DNA of 64,000 bases, taken from contig JABBCA010000102.1 of assembly GCA_018607135.1 (NCBI GenBank), positions 6,742-70,741 on the forward strand, written 5' to 3'. The translations under genes were made by a program, and so were the position numbers. The notes below the pieces were generated by a model. That model had not been told where the DNA came from, ran no database searches, and worked only from the letters and a program-made list of their open reading frames with translations. Positions 26,478 through 34,111 of this stretch are shown here, in pieces (within the stretch, counting starts at the first letter, position 1; every line of letters starts with the position of its first letter). Source of the stretch: Opitutales bacterium. GTDB lineage: Bacteria; Verrucomicrobiota; Verrucomicrobiia; Opitutales; Coraliomargaritaceae.

Positions 26478-29400
26478 TCACCCTGTCGCGAAATCATCCG
26501 CTAACAGCTCAGCCTGTTTGAGGATATTTTCCGTCGCGATCTTCTCTAGGTCGGGTGGATAACCGAACCGCTTCAGCGTGGTTTTCACCAAGGCTCGCAT
26601 TTTGATTCGGACTTTCTCCCGCTTCGTCCAATCGATAGTCGCATTCTTCCGAATGAGATTAACTAGCACGATAGCCAAGTCCTTCAGAGTGTCATTGTCC
26701 ATGACCTCCATCGCGGAATCATTATCCGCCAGAGCCATGTAGAAGGCATATTCATAATCGGAGAGGCCGACTTCTTTCGCTTCGAGATCGGAGGCTTTGA
26801 TCTCCTTGCCCATCTCGATGAGTTCTTGAATCACCTCAGCGGCTGTCAGCACATTATTCTGATATTTCCTAATCGCGTTTTCGAGCATCTCAGAAAGCTT
26901 TTTGCTCTGCATCGCGTTGCGCTTGGTGCGGCTCTTGATCTCGTCGTTTAGGAGCTTCCTGAGAAGTTCAACGGCGAGGTTCTTCTGTTCCATGCCTCGA
27001 ACTTCTTCCATGAACTCATCCGAGAGAATGGAAACATCCGGTTTCTGTATTCCGGCGGCATCGAACACATCCACCACCCCCTCGGAAACCACCGCCTTGT
27101 CGATCAGTTGGCGCACGGCGGATTCGACCTCAGTCGAGCTTCGACCGCCGTTGCCTCCTCCGCCACCATCGAATTTCACGAGCCGGGCTTTCACCGCTTG
27201 GAAGAAGGCCACTTCGTCCTTCGCCTCCATTGCCTCATCACTAGGCACAGCCAGGGCAAAAGCTTTCGAGAGGGTGTTCACCTCTTTACAGAAACGCTCT
27301 TTGCCGTCTTCGATCCCAAGGATAAAATCCTGGGCTTCGACAAGCAGCATCATTTTGCGGCGTGTATCCGCCTCAAAATACTCGTCGTAGGAAAATCCAT
27401 GAAGGATTTGCGCCACGACTTCCAGTTTCTCTCTCATCAAGGCGATAGCCTCTGATTGATCGAACGTCGGCTTTCCTTTTCCTCCGCTCTCCGTGTAGGT
27501 CGCGAGTGCTTCCTTCAATGACGTAGCAATACCGAGGTAATCAACAATCAAGCCACCTTCTTTGTCTTTGTAGACGCGGTTCACTCGGGCAATGGCCTGC
27601 ATCAGATTGTGCCCCTGCATCGGCTTATCCACATAAAGTGTGTGTAGGCTCGGAGCATCAAACCCAGTGAGCCACATATCCCGCACGATCACGATTTCCA
27701 GCCCGTCGGAAGGGTCTTTCAATCGCTCAGCCAGATTCTGGCGATCATGCTTATTGGTCGAGTGCCTTGCCCACTCTACGGGGTCGGAACTGGTGCTGGT
27801 CATCACCACCTTGATTTTCCCTTTTCTGAGGTCGTCGTCGTGCCAGTCAGGACGAAGTTTCACAATCGCCTCATAAACCTCGACCGCAATACGGCGGCTC
27901 ATCGCGACGAACATGACTTTCCCCTCGAATGCTTCCTGACGGGTCTCGAAGTGCTCAATAAAATCTTCTGCAATCGCTTCTACGCGCCTTGGATGACCGA
28001 CGATTGCTTCGAGCTGTGTCCACTTCGCCTTGGCTCTCTGGCTGGCCGCATCTTCCTGTCCCTCGGTTAGCTGATCGAATTCCTCATCGAGATCGGCAAT
28101 TTTCTCCTCGTCGAGGTTCAGCTTGGCGAGGCGTGATTCGTAGTAAATGCGCACCGTCGCACCGTCCAGAACTGCCTGTTCGATATCGTAGACGTCGATG
28201 TAATTGCCAAAAACAGCAGGAGTCGAAGCATCATCGCGCTCAATCGGTGTTCCGGTAAAGCCAATGAAACTGGCTTCAGGCAAGCCGTCTCGCAAATACT
28301 TGGCAAAGCCGTATTTGATAACGGCCTGATCGCCTTTCTCCACAGTCTTTGCGGCAAAACCATACTGCGAACGATGGGCTTCGTCGGCCATCACGACGAT
28401 ATTCCTGCGCTCCGAAAGCGTTTCATAAACGGAGGAGCCTTCCTCGGGAGCGAACTTCTGAATCGTGGTGAAAATGATTCCGCCTCCTTCAGTCTTGAGA
28501 AGTTCCTTGAGGTGGTCTCGATCTTCCGCTTGCACGGGTGTCTGCCGGAGGAGCTGCTTGCAGCCCGCGAAGGTATCGAAGAGCTGCTGATCGAGATCGT
28601 TGCGATCCGTCAACACGACGACAGTCGGATTGTTCAGCGCGAGCACGATCTTTCCGGTGTAAAAAACCATCGAGAGGGATTTCCCGGACCCCTGCGTGTG
28701 CCAGACCACACCTGCCTTCTGGTCTCCGGCTGGCTGATCTTTGACCGTGGGCAGATTGCCATAGGCTACGGGATCTTCCATCACCCGATCCGAAACCGCA
28801 GTCGCCCGTTTGGTGGATTCCACGGCGCGATTGACGGCGTGGTATTGGTGATAGGCTGCGATTTTTTTGACGGTCTGGATCTGCTTCAGCCCGTTCTCAT
28901 CTTCGCTTTCTGACTTCTCGAAAACGGTGAACTGTTTGATGAGGTCAAGCAACACATCGGGACGGAGCAGTCCTTTGCAGAGCGTTTCGATCTGTGGAAT
29001 CACCTTGTCGTCTTCCTTGATCCCATCGACGGTTTTCCAACGCATGAAGCGTGAAAAGCCAGCCGTCAGTGACCCCGCTCGGGCTTCGATCCCATCGGAG
29101 GCGATAAGCACGGTATTGTAGTCGAAAAGCCGGGGAATCTCCTGCTTGTAGGTCTGGAGCTGGTCGTAGGCCTTACGAACCGTTGCGTTCTCATCCGAAG
29201 GATTCTTTAGCTCGATCACGACGAGCGGCATTCCATTGACCAAAACAAGAACGTCCGGTCGCTTCGTCACAATCGTTCCGCGCTGCGATGCCTGCACCGT
29301 AAACTGATTCGTGATCTCCAAGCGATTATTGGAAGGACACTCAAAGTCCACCAAATTCACAATCTCGCCCCGCGCTTCACCGTCCTTCTGGATTTCGACT

Positions 29401-29675
29401 TTGATCCCTTCAGTTAGGTAGCGATGAAACTCCTCGTTGTTCTCCAAGAGATTCTGGCTGGAAAGTGAAAGCACCATCCGCAAAGCCGTATCGCGTGCTT
29501 GTTCCGGAACCTTCGGATTCAGCGCGGCCACCATCTCCCGCAAAGTCTCTTCGACGACGACCTTCTGAGGGTCAAGTCGGTTGAGTTGCTCGGGGGAAAC
29601 AAAGCGATAGCCTTGGTTCTCCAAGACTTCGAGGCAGAATTCCTCCACCGCTGATTCTGTAATGCGTTGCGACAT
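26478..29675 (-). CDS. hsdR: Type I restriction enzyme subunit R
   Basis: The start at 29675 (MSQRITESAVEEFCLE) gives 1065 residues, normal for HsdR; the longer frame overlaps the upstream gene. The N-terminal nuclease has PD at about 140-141 and ELK at 155-157 (PD-(D/E)XK). The SF2 motor shows Walker A HTQGSGKS (about 326-333) and DEAH at 431-434. The VVLTDRNDLDQQL and GFTGTP motifs follow, and motif VI is in ARVNRVY. A helical C-terminus docks to the methylase. HsdR translocates and cuts unmethylated DNA when bound to HsdM2S. It is the last gene of a long minus-strand operon, separated from hsdM and hsdS by accessory genes. Confidence 0.95.
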   Translation of the reverse strand: MSQRITESAVEEFCLEVLENQGYRFVSPEQLNRLDPQKVVVEETLREMVAALNPKVPEQARDTALRMVLSLSSQNLLENNEEFHRYLTEGIKVEIQKDGEARGEIVNLVDFECPSNNRLEITNQFTVQASQRGTIVTKRPDVLVLVNGMPLVVIELKNPSDENATVRKAYDQLQTYKQEIPRLFDYNTVLIASDGIEARAGSLTAGFSRFMRWKTVDGIKEDDKVIPQIETLCKGLLRPDVLLDLIKQFTVFEKSESEDENGLKQIQTVKKIAAYHQYHAVNRAVESTKRATAVSDRVMEDPVAYGNLPTVKDQPAGDQKAGVVWHTQGSGKSLSMVFYTGKIVLALNNPTVVVLTDRNDLDQQLFDTFAGCKQLLRQTPVQAEDRDHLKELLKTEGGGIIFTTIQKFAPEEGSSVYETLSERRNIVVMADEAHRSQYGFAAKTVEKGDQAVIKYGFAKYLRDGLPEASFIGFTGTPIERDDASTPAVFGNYIDVYDIEQAVLDGATVRIYYESRLAKLNLDEEKIADLDEEFDQLTEGQEDAASQRAKAKWTQLEAIVGHPRRVEAIAEDFIEHFETRQEAFEGKVMFVAMSRRIAVEVYEAIVKLRPDWHDDDLRKGKIKVVMTSTSSDPVEWARHSTNKHDRQNLAERLKDPSDGLEIVIVRDMWLTGFDAPSLHTLYVDKPMQGHNLMQAIARVNRVYKDKEGGLIVDYLGIATSLKEALATYTESGGKGKPTFDQSEAIALMREKLEVVAQILHGFSYDEYFEADTRRKMMLLVEAQDFILGIEDGKERFCKEVNTLSKAFALAVPSDEAMEAKDEVAFFQAVKARLVKFDGGGGGNGGRSSTEVESAVRQLIDKAVVSEGVVDVFDAAGIQKPDVSILSDEFMEEVRGMEQKNLAVELLRKLLNDEIKSRTKRNAMQSKKLSEMLENAIRKYQNNVLTAAEVIQELIEMGKEIKASDLEAKEVGLSDYEYAFYMALADNDSAMEVMDNDTLKDLAIVLVNLIRKNATIDWTKREKVRIKMRALVKTTLKRFGYPPDLEKIATENILKQAELLADDFATG

Positions 29676-29677
29676 GT

Positions 29678-30370
29678 TTAGGTGGCCAGATAGGCTTGCT
29701 TGGGATCGGTGGGAGTTCTGGGAAACGCCAGCTGTAGCTTCCTTTCGGCTTTCAGCGGAGCCAAATACTGGCCTCTTAAGGTGGTAATCTCCCGGTTGAG
29801 GAGAACGGACAGGGCGCCCGAGGTCACATATTGCCCACGGCAAAGTTCCAGGATCACTTGTATCATCTCCTCGCGGCTCAACTTCTTTTTTGTTCTGGGC
29901 GATTGGGCAATCGTTTCGAGTTCTTGCCTGAATGCGGGTGTCAAAGTCGCAATATCATCCACAAACGGGTAACTAAACTGGACGTGCACGATTCTTCCCT
30001 TTTCGTCCAAATTCGTAGTGCTCGGCTCCAAATTCGTAGTGTTCGACTCCAAATTCGTAGTGCTCGGCTCCAAATTCGTAGTGCTTTCAAACACATCTTC
30101 CGCAGTCGGCAGCATATGTCCGGGAATGTGATAGGTCTTGGCGCGATACTGACCAGTGGTCTCAAGGATACCCGACTTCTCAAGCCCATTCAGCGTCGCA
30201 CCGAGGTCTCGGGGGTGTTCCATACAGAATTGTGAGAGCCTCGTATGGGTGACTACCGCCATTTTCGCGGCCCATTCCTGCCAACGTCCGCGTTTCGTGT
30301 AGCTAAGGGCAGAAACACGCGTCGGCACAAGCTGAACCATTTCGTTGGAGGTAGCGTTGATTTGGAACAT
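29678..30370 (-). CDS. Chimeric DNA-binding protein (nuclease-type N-terminus joined to winged-helix C-terminus)
   Basis: In this 230-residue protein residues 1-37 (MFQINATSNEMVQLVPTRVS, ending WQEWAAKM) resemble the start of the ORF at 32198-32476. The rest looks like the C-terminal part of AlbA_2-type ATP-binding regulators: a winged helix (LSQFCMEHPRDLGATLNGLE), four TTNLE repeats (30009-30083 in DNA), then a second winged helix ending LAFPRTPTDPKQAYL. The ATPase/AlbA part is absent. The stop codon is 2 nt before hsdR, so it is translationally coupled to it. Either a real fused regulator or a recombination remnant kept for coupling. Confidence 0.6.
   Translation of the reverse strand: MFQINATSNEMVQLVPTRVSALSYTKRGRWQEWAAKMAVVTHTRLSQFCMEHPRDLGATLNGLEKSGILETTGQYRAKTYHIPGHMLPTAEDVFESTTNLEPSTTNLESNTTNLEPSTTNLDEKGRIVHVQFSYPFVDDIATLTPAFRQELETIAQSPRTKKKLSREEMIQVILELCRGQYVTSGALSVLLNREITTLRGQYLAPLKAERKLQLAFPRTPTDPKQAYLAT
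30009..30083. repeat. 21-bp tandem repeat encoding TTNLEPS units
   Basis: Three full units (30009-30029, 30030-30050, 30051-30071) start AAATTCGTAGTG, followed by a 12-nt partial unit. On the coding (minus) strand they encode repeated TTNLE-type heptapeptides, forming a linker. Copy number could vary between strains. Confidence 0.8.
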
Positions 30371-30408
30371 CGTTGTCTAAGTTTTGGAGCGCCAGAAAAA
30401 AACGAACG

Positions 30409-31773
30409 CTAATACAGGTCACCTAAAATAACACGAGTAGCCGAATCTTTGCCCAATTTTTTAACGTCTCCCTCCGATATACTTGGGTAGAGCTTATTCT
30501 TTCGAAGAAGCGAATATTGAATCACCTCCCGTTGTGCGCGCTTGTTGAAAATTTCGGCGACAATAGCAGGGTGCGTTTTTATTGATCGGGCAAAATTTTG
30601 AACCTCCCAACAGTGCGGTTTCTGGTGCCTTACATAAAAACGAGTCAATTCGTCGCTCGCGACCAACTTGCCATCGGCCCATTGATCCGCTTCCTGCTCA
30701 CGCTGGTCATCTTTCTGATTTTCGTAATCAGTAATCGACTCTCCTGCTTTATTCAAATGCAGCATTAGATGGCCGATTTCATGAAAGAGAACTCTCCAGA
30801 ACTGGGCATGATTTCGATATTTTAGACCATGGACGATCACCGCTTTTGCTGGCGTCATCAGTTTAGTGCACCCCCTCAAGGCGGATTGCTTCATAATTGG
30901 AACAAAAACTAGAGCGACACCAGCCTTTCGCAGCTCTTCTTTTACCTCCGGTATAATTTTCAAAACGTCGTCGTGTTGAGTGTATTCTCTTAGCCTTTTG
31001 ACGGCACTATCGAGCTTATCCCGGTCAAAGGGTTCGACAGTAATGCTCGCCGCGGCCTGCTCACCGATCCAGCACCACATGCCCGCGCTAATCGGATTAG
31101 TCTGCTGGCTTGTATCCTGATAAGCCGCCATCTTTTCCCATGCGCCTTGAGCAGCTTTTTCAACTCCTTGAAGGTTGGGCGCTTTAAACAGCTGACACAG
31201 CTCTGACCTTTTTTCCTTCGGGCTTTGGCTCTTTTTGACCAAGCCCATTTCAACCATTACCCGATAATCAACAAAGGAGAGGATTTTTTTCTCTTCTTCA
31301 TCCGGCTGTCGATCCTCGATATGCAACTTGGGAGATTCCTCACGATTCCAATTCCTTTTCCGGAGGATTTCGAAGGCCTCCCGGCTCGCAAGGAGAGTGC
31401 GCAGATTATTACTCACCGACTTGGAGGGGCGCATATGTCCGCGTAGCCACCGCGAAATGTTCTTTTCTCCGTAACCCGTGATCTCTGCTGCTTCTTTTTG
31501 GGTGATGCCGTATTTGTCTAGAAAGGCCTGTATTTCCTTCGGCGTGATCGCCTCAGAGATTTTGTCTAAATAGGCATCAATTGCTTCGCCACCTTCGTCA
31601 CCGACAACAACGCAATCGCACTGATTGCAGCGATGCAGCGGGACATGCGGGACACTTACAGAACCCAGATCAGGTGCTTCTGTTTCGAAGTCTTCATAAA
31701 CGAGCTGCATGGTGCCTTTCTCACATTGAAAGCAAGGGAAGTCGTTCGCTTCGTCTTTTTGTTTGTTTTTCAT
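30409..31773 (-). CDS. MqsA-like zinc/HTH antitoxin fused to an ImmA/IrrE metallopeptidase
   Basis: The 454-residue protein has an N-terminal zinc site (CxxC at 14/17 and 49/52) and an XRE-type helix-turn-helix (about 78-130; ITQKEAAEITGYGEKNISRWL), the layout of MqsA antitoxins. The C-terminal domain has the HEIGH zinc-peptidase motif (331-335) preceded by FWRVLF, as in ImmA/IrrE peptidases. ImmA/IrrE proteins cleave repressors in response to DNA damage or single-stranded DNA. The small gene 4 bp upstream is its probable toxin partner. Two palindromes ahead of that gene are candidate operators for the HTH domain. Function as antitoxin is inference from architecture and gene order. Confidence 0.8.
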   Translation of the reverse strand: MKNKQKDEANDFPCFQCEKGTMQLVYEDFETEAPDLGSVSVPHVPLHRCNQCDCVVVGDEGGEAIDAYLDKISEAITPKEIQAFLDKYGITQKEAAEITGYGEKNISRWLRGHMRPSKSVSNNLRTLLASREAFEILRKRNWNREESPKLHIEDRQPDEEEKKILSFVDYRVMVEMGLVKKSQSPKEKRSELCQLFKAPNLQGVEKAAQGAWEKMAAYQDTSQQTNPISAGMWCWIGEQAAASITVEPFDRDKLDSAVKRLREYTQHDDVLKIIPEVKEELRKAGVALVFVPIMKQSALRGCTKLMTPAKAVIVHGLKYRNHAQFWRVLFHEIGHLMLHLNKAGESITDYENQKDDQREQEADQWADGKLVASDELTRFYVRHQKPHCWEVQNFARSIKTHPAIVAEIFNKRAQREVIQYSLLRKNKLYPSISEGDVKKLGKDSATRVILGDLY

Positions 31774-31777
31774 CGGA

Positions 31778-32158
31778 CTACTTTTTCTTTCTAATTCTTT
31801 TTAACGGGAGCGGTGGCCCGCCCGCATCATGGGGGTGGATCGCGAGCATAACCTTCGGCGGCTTACCTTTAGGCGACATTGTAATGTGGATTAGGATTTC
31901 ACCGGCATCATCCCAGCGCATGACGAATTGATGGCGTTGCAGGTCAGCATGACTATTCTTGGGCTTTAAGAAGATTTCGTATGTTTCAAGATCCTTGATG
32001 AGTTCCTCGTAAAATGCGGATTGGCGAATTCCCCATTGATTCAGCCACCTTATGGATGGGCTGTTTCCATCAAAGAAGCGTCTCTTTTTGTCGCGGAGGC
32101 ACTCCAGGATAAGAAGTCTGACTTTTTCGCTACTGGTTGGTCTGTCGGGCTTCTTCAT
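31778..32158 (-). CDS. Putative toxin partner of the MqsA/ImmA protein
   Basis: A 126-residue basic protein, with helical N-terminal half (SEKVRLLILECLRDKKRRFF; FYEELIKDLETYEIFLKP) and a beta-rich end (HQFVMRWDDAGEILIHITMS). I do not recognise the family. The size, charge, position just after two palindromes, and 4-bp spacing from an antitoxin-like gene suggest a type II toxin. No catalytic residue can be named. It may instead be a structural partner. Confidence 0.55.
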   Translation of the reverse strand: MKKPDRPTSSEKVRLLILECLRDKKRRFFDGNSPSIRWLNQWGIRQSAFYEELIKDLETYEIFLKPKNSHADLQRHQFVMRWDDAGEILIHITMSPKGKPPKVMLAIHPHDAGGPPLPLKRIRKKK

Positions 32159-32166
32159 TAATAAGG

Positions 32167-32226
32167 GGTGCTTTTTATCACTTTTGTCGAATAAATTCTA
32201 CAAAAAAGTGCTTTTTAACACTTTTT
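32167..32226 (-). promoter_or_regulatory. Paired operator-like palindromes ahead of the toxin-antitoxin-like pair
   Basis: Site 1 is GGTGCTTTTTATCACTT at 32167-32183. Site 2 is AAAAAGTG-CTTTTTAA-CACTTTTT at 32203-32226, with perfect 8-bp arms. They share the pattern AAGTG-N8-CACTT and their centres are 40 bp apart, about four helical turns. This fits cooperative binding by the HTH antitoxin encoded downstream (autoregulation). No footprint or promoter motif is certain. Confidence 0.5.
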
Positions 32227-32476
32227 GCAATTTCTCGCGAATTACTCTAGTGGCTTCAACAGTGTCATCCATGTTCGCCTCTAATAGGTGAGGAAGCAGC
32301 TGGGTTTCATCAAACCCGTCGAACTCTTTTTGAATAATCAGTAACTCCTCACCAAGCGATTCCGGCATCTTCGCCATCCACTCCTGAAGGTGCCCTCGCT
32401 CGGTAAAGCCGAGATCCGAGAACCGCTTGGGCACAAGCTGGACAATTTCGTTGGAAGTGGAGTTGATTTGGAACAT
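32198..32476 (-). pseudogene. Truncated nuclease-like gene (N-terminal part only)
   Basis: A 92-residue frame. Residues 1-59 match the start of a DUF4268/NucS-like endonuclease family (FSDLGFTERGHLQEWMAKMP, then GEELLIIQKEFDGF). In that family the next block carries the nuclease core (ENKLDD-type). Here it is replaced by an unrelated tail (LLPHLLEANMDD to the end). The frame ends inside the operator region of the next gene pair. It starts 3 bp after the reverse transcriptase C-terminal frame, so it is still in the operon. Its first 36 residues are paralogous to the start of the ORF at 29678-30370. Confidence 0.6.
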
Positions 32477-32479
32477 GGC

Positions 32480-32947
32480 TTAACTTTGCTTTTTCTTGTT
32501 AAAACGGGCTAAGAGTGACTCTACGAATTGCGTGCTATCCTCATAATCGAATACATCGACCTCTGAGCTCGGTATGATCGGAGTCATCTCGGAAATCGCC
32601 TTCTTGTTGATGATTTTGGATGTTCTGAGAGCTGTCTTTAGTTTATCTGACTTGATCCACTCACTGTTCCAGAGATTCAGGCCATAGTTACCGCCATCCT
32701 CACCACCTACTAAATCACACAAGGCTTCCGAGTAAGAGATCTCGATCATTGCGGGGCATGAAATACGTTGAAGCCAGATTTGCAGATGTCCGTTATTCGG
32801 AAGTATATCCAGACGTTTTTTGATTTTGGTAAAGACCTCGGTCACATCGTCTACATGGCTCAAGAGAACACTCAAAATACCAGCAATTAGTGGGTGGGTG
32901 CGCGGGTGAAGAATCGCAATGTCAACCGATATGCCAATCATTGGCAT
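32480..32947 (-). CDS. C-terminal part of the reverse transcriptase (out of frame with the N-terminal part)
   Basis: A 155-residue frame that overlaps the end of the RT frame by 26 nt in another phase. It begins inside the palindrome at 32924-32954. The stretch DIAILHPRTHPLIAGILSVLL onward looks like the helical thumb/C-terminal part of a reverse transcriptase, not an independent protein. Deleting 16 nt at the palindrome joins the two frames into one of 534 residues. It could be made separately from the internal ATG, but no clear ribosome-binding site supports this. Confidence 0.55.
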   Translation of the reverse strand: MPMIGISVDIAILHPRTHPLIAGILSVLLSHVDDVTEVFTKIKKRLDILPNNGHLQIWLQRISCPAMIEISYSEALCDLVGGEDGGNYGLNLWNSEWIKSDKLKTALRTSKIINKKAISEMTPIIPSSEVDVFDYEDSTQFVESLLARFNKKKQS

Positions 32948-34100
32948 ATCGGTTATGTAGAGGCTTTCCCTCCTTATGATAGCGCTTGTGCGCCTTCTCC
33001 AGACGATTTAGGAAATCTTTCAAAAGGGTGAGGCTGTAGCCTGATCCAGAATGTTTGGAAATAAACCCGTGAATCAGTAACAACTGTTTTTGCAGATTCT
33101 TATCGAACTGTCTGGTTTCTAACCAATCCAGCTTATCCGGTTTAACGGACTCTCTGATCACGGCTCCAGTCAGCGTAGTTTTACTCGGGTGGAGCTTGAA
33201 CCCGAGAGACTGTAGTAGCTCAGATAAAATCTTAAGTATGCGCTCTCCTTCAGTCGGATGGTTCGTGAAGATTCGATAGTCATCTCGATAGCGAAGGATA
33301 TGATACTCATGGAGACCCGCCTTCTTTAAAGCCAAACAAAGAATCAAATCGGCGTAACCCAGAACGATCTCTGCTACAAAGTCCATCAGCACCGAACCTT
33401 GAGGTATGCCGTTGGTTTGTCCGTAGCTCATATCGCGCAGCAATACATCGACTTTATCTCCCATCAAGTTGGCTTTGCCCTTACTTGCTTTTGCGATCTT
33501 CTTTCCGTTGATAGCCCACGCTAAGGAGTGCGTGTAAACAGAGCCATAGCAGTCAGTGATGTCTGTCTTGGCCATATAGGCATAGTCCAATGATAGCTCA
33601 ATCGACCTCTGCTCGATCTCATGCCACCACGTCAATATTTGTGCTGCCTTATCTGACTTTTTGCCAAGCGAGATAACTGGTAAACTAAGACATTGAATGC
33701 GTGGGTTGCTTTGAAAACGACGAAAGCGTCTTCTCAGAGCATTCCAATTTTCCTCTGAAGTCAGAAGGTTAACCAATGCATAATACAAGGCGGGATGGAT
33801 CAGAGTGAATGGTCGCCATGCATATTTTCCGTCCTTATTGGCTAGCAAGGTATGGTTTACGTCATCGTAATTACTGGCGGAATCTTTACTGACACAGTAA
33901 CTCTTGAGTTGTTTGCCATTTAGAACCTTAGAGACCTTTGCGAGAACCTCCTCAAAACAGAAGTATGGTGGCAGCTCAAAGTTGCAGTAACTCTCGCGCT
34001 TGATGAAGAACTGCTCGGCCTGAGCATAATCCAAATCAAGAAGGCCAAGGGTGTCTCCCTTAGCAACTCCAGCTTCTTGTTTGGATTTTTTCTCGGCCAT
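32922..34100 (-). CDS. Reverse transcriptase of the defence-associated (UG/Abi-like) type, frameshifted
   Basis: The 392-residue frame has RT motif A as KTDITDCYGS (Asp180, Asp183), motif B as GIPQGSVLMD (233-236 PQGS), motif C as RYRDDYR (271-274, the active-site DD) and motif D as LGFKLHPSKT. The unusual YRDD core, lack of a retron or group II intron context, and the restriction-modification setting suggest one of the unknown-group (UG/DRT) antiviral RTs; the exact group is not readable by eye. The frame ends at a palindrome that looks like a templated 16-nt insertion. Its start lies 11 nt after the hsdS stop, so it is part of the hsd operon. Confidence 0.85.
   Translation of the reverse strand: MAEKKSKQEAGVAKGDTLGLLDLDYAQAEQFFIKRESYCNFELPPYFCFEEVLAKVSKVLNGKQLKSYCVSKDSASNYDDVNHTLLANKDGKYAWRPFTLIHPALYYALVNLLTSEENWNALRRRFRRFQSNPRIQCLSLPVISLGKKSDKAAQILTWWHEIEQRSIELSLDYAYMAKTDITDCYGSVYTHSLAWAINGKKIAKASKGKANLMGDKVDVLLRDMSYGQTNGIPQGSVLMDFVAEIVLGYADLILCLALKKAGLHEYHILRYRDDYRIFTNHPTEGERILKILSELLQSLGFKLHPSKTTLTGAVIRESVKPDKLDWLETRQFDKNLQKQLLLIHGFISKHSGSGYSLTLLKDFLNRLEKAHKRYHKEGKPLHNRYANDWHIG
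32924..32954. repeat. Perfect palindrome at the RT frame break
   Basis: Arms AACCGATATGCCAA (32924-32937) and TTGGCATATCGGTT (32941-32954) with a 3-nt TCA loop. On the coding strand the second half looks copied from the first by a snap-back event. It contains 16 nt whose removal restores the frame (34100 to 32480 is 1621 nt; minus 16 is 1605, divisible by 3). Confidence 0.9.
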
Positions 34101-34111
34101 TAGGGTAGGGT

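Noticed and set aside
32922-34100. Retron or group II intron
   Set aside because: No msr/msd-like structured RNA, no maturase or HNH domain, and no intron-type boundaries were recognisable. The RT sits within a protein-coding operon.
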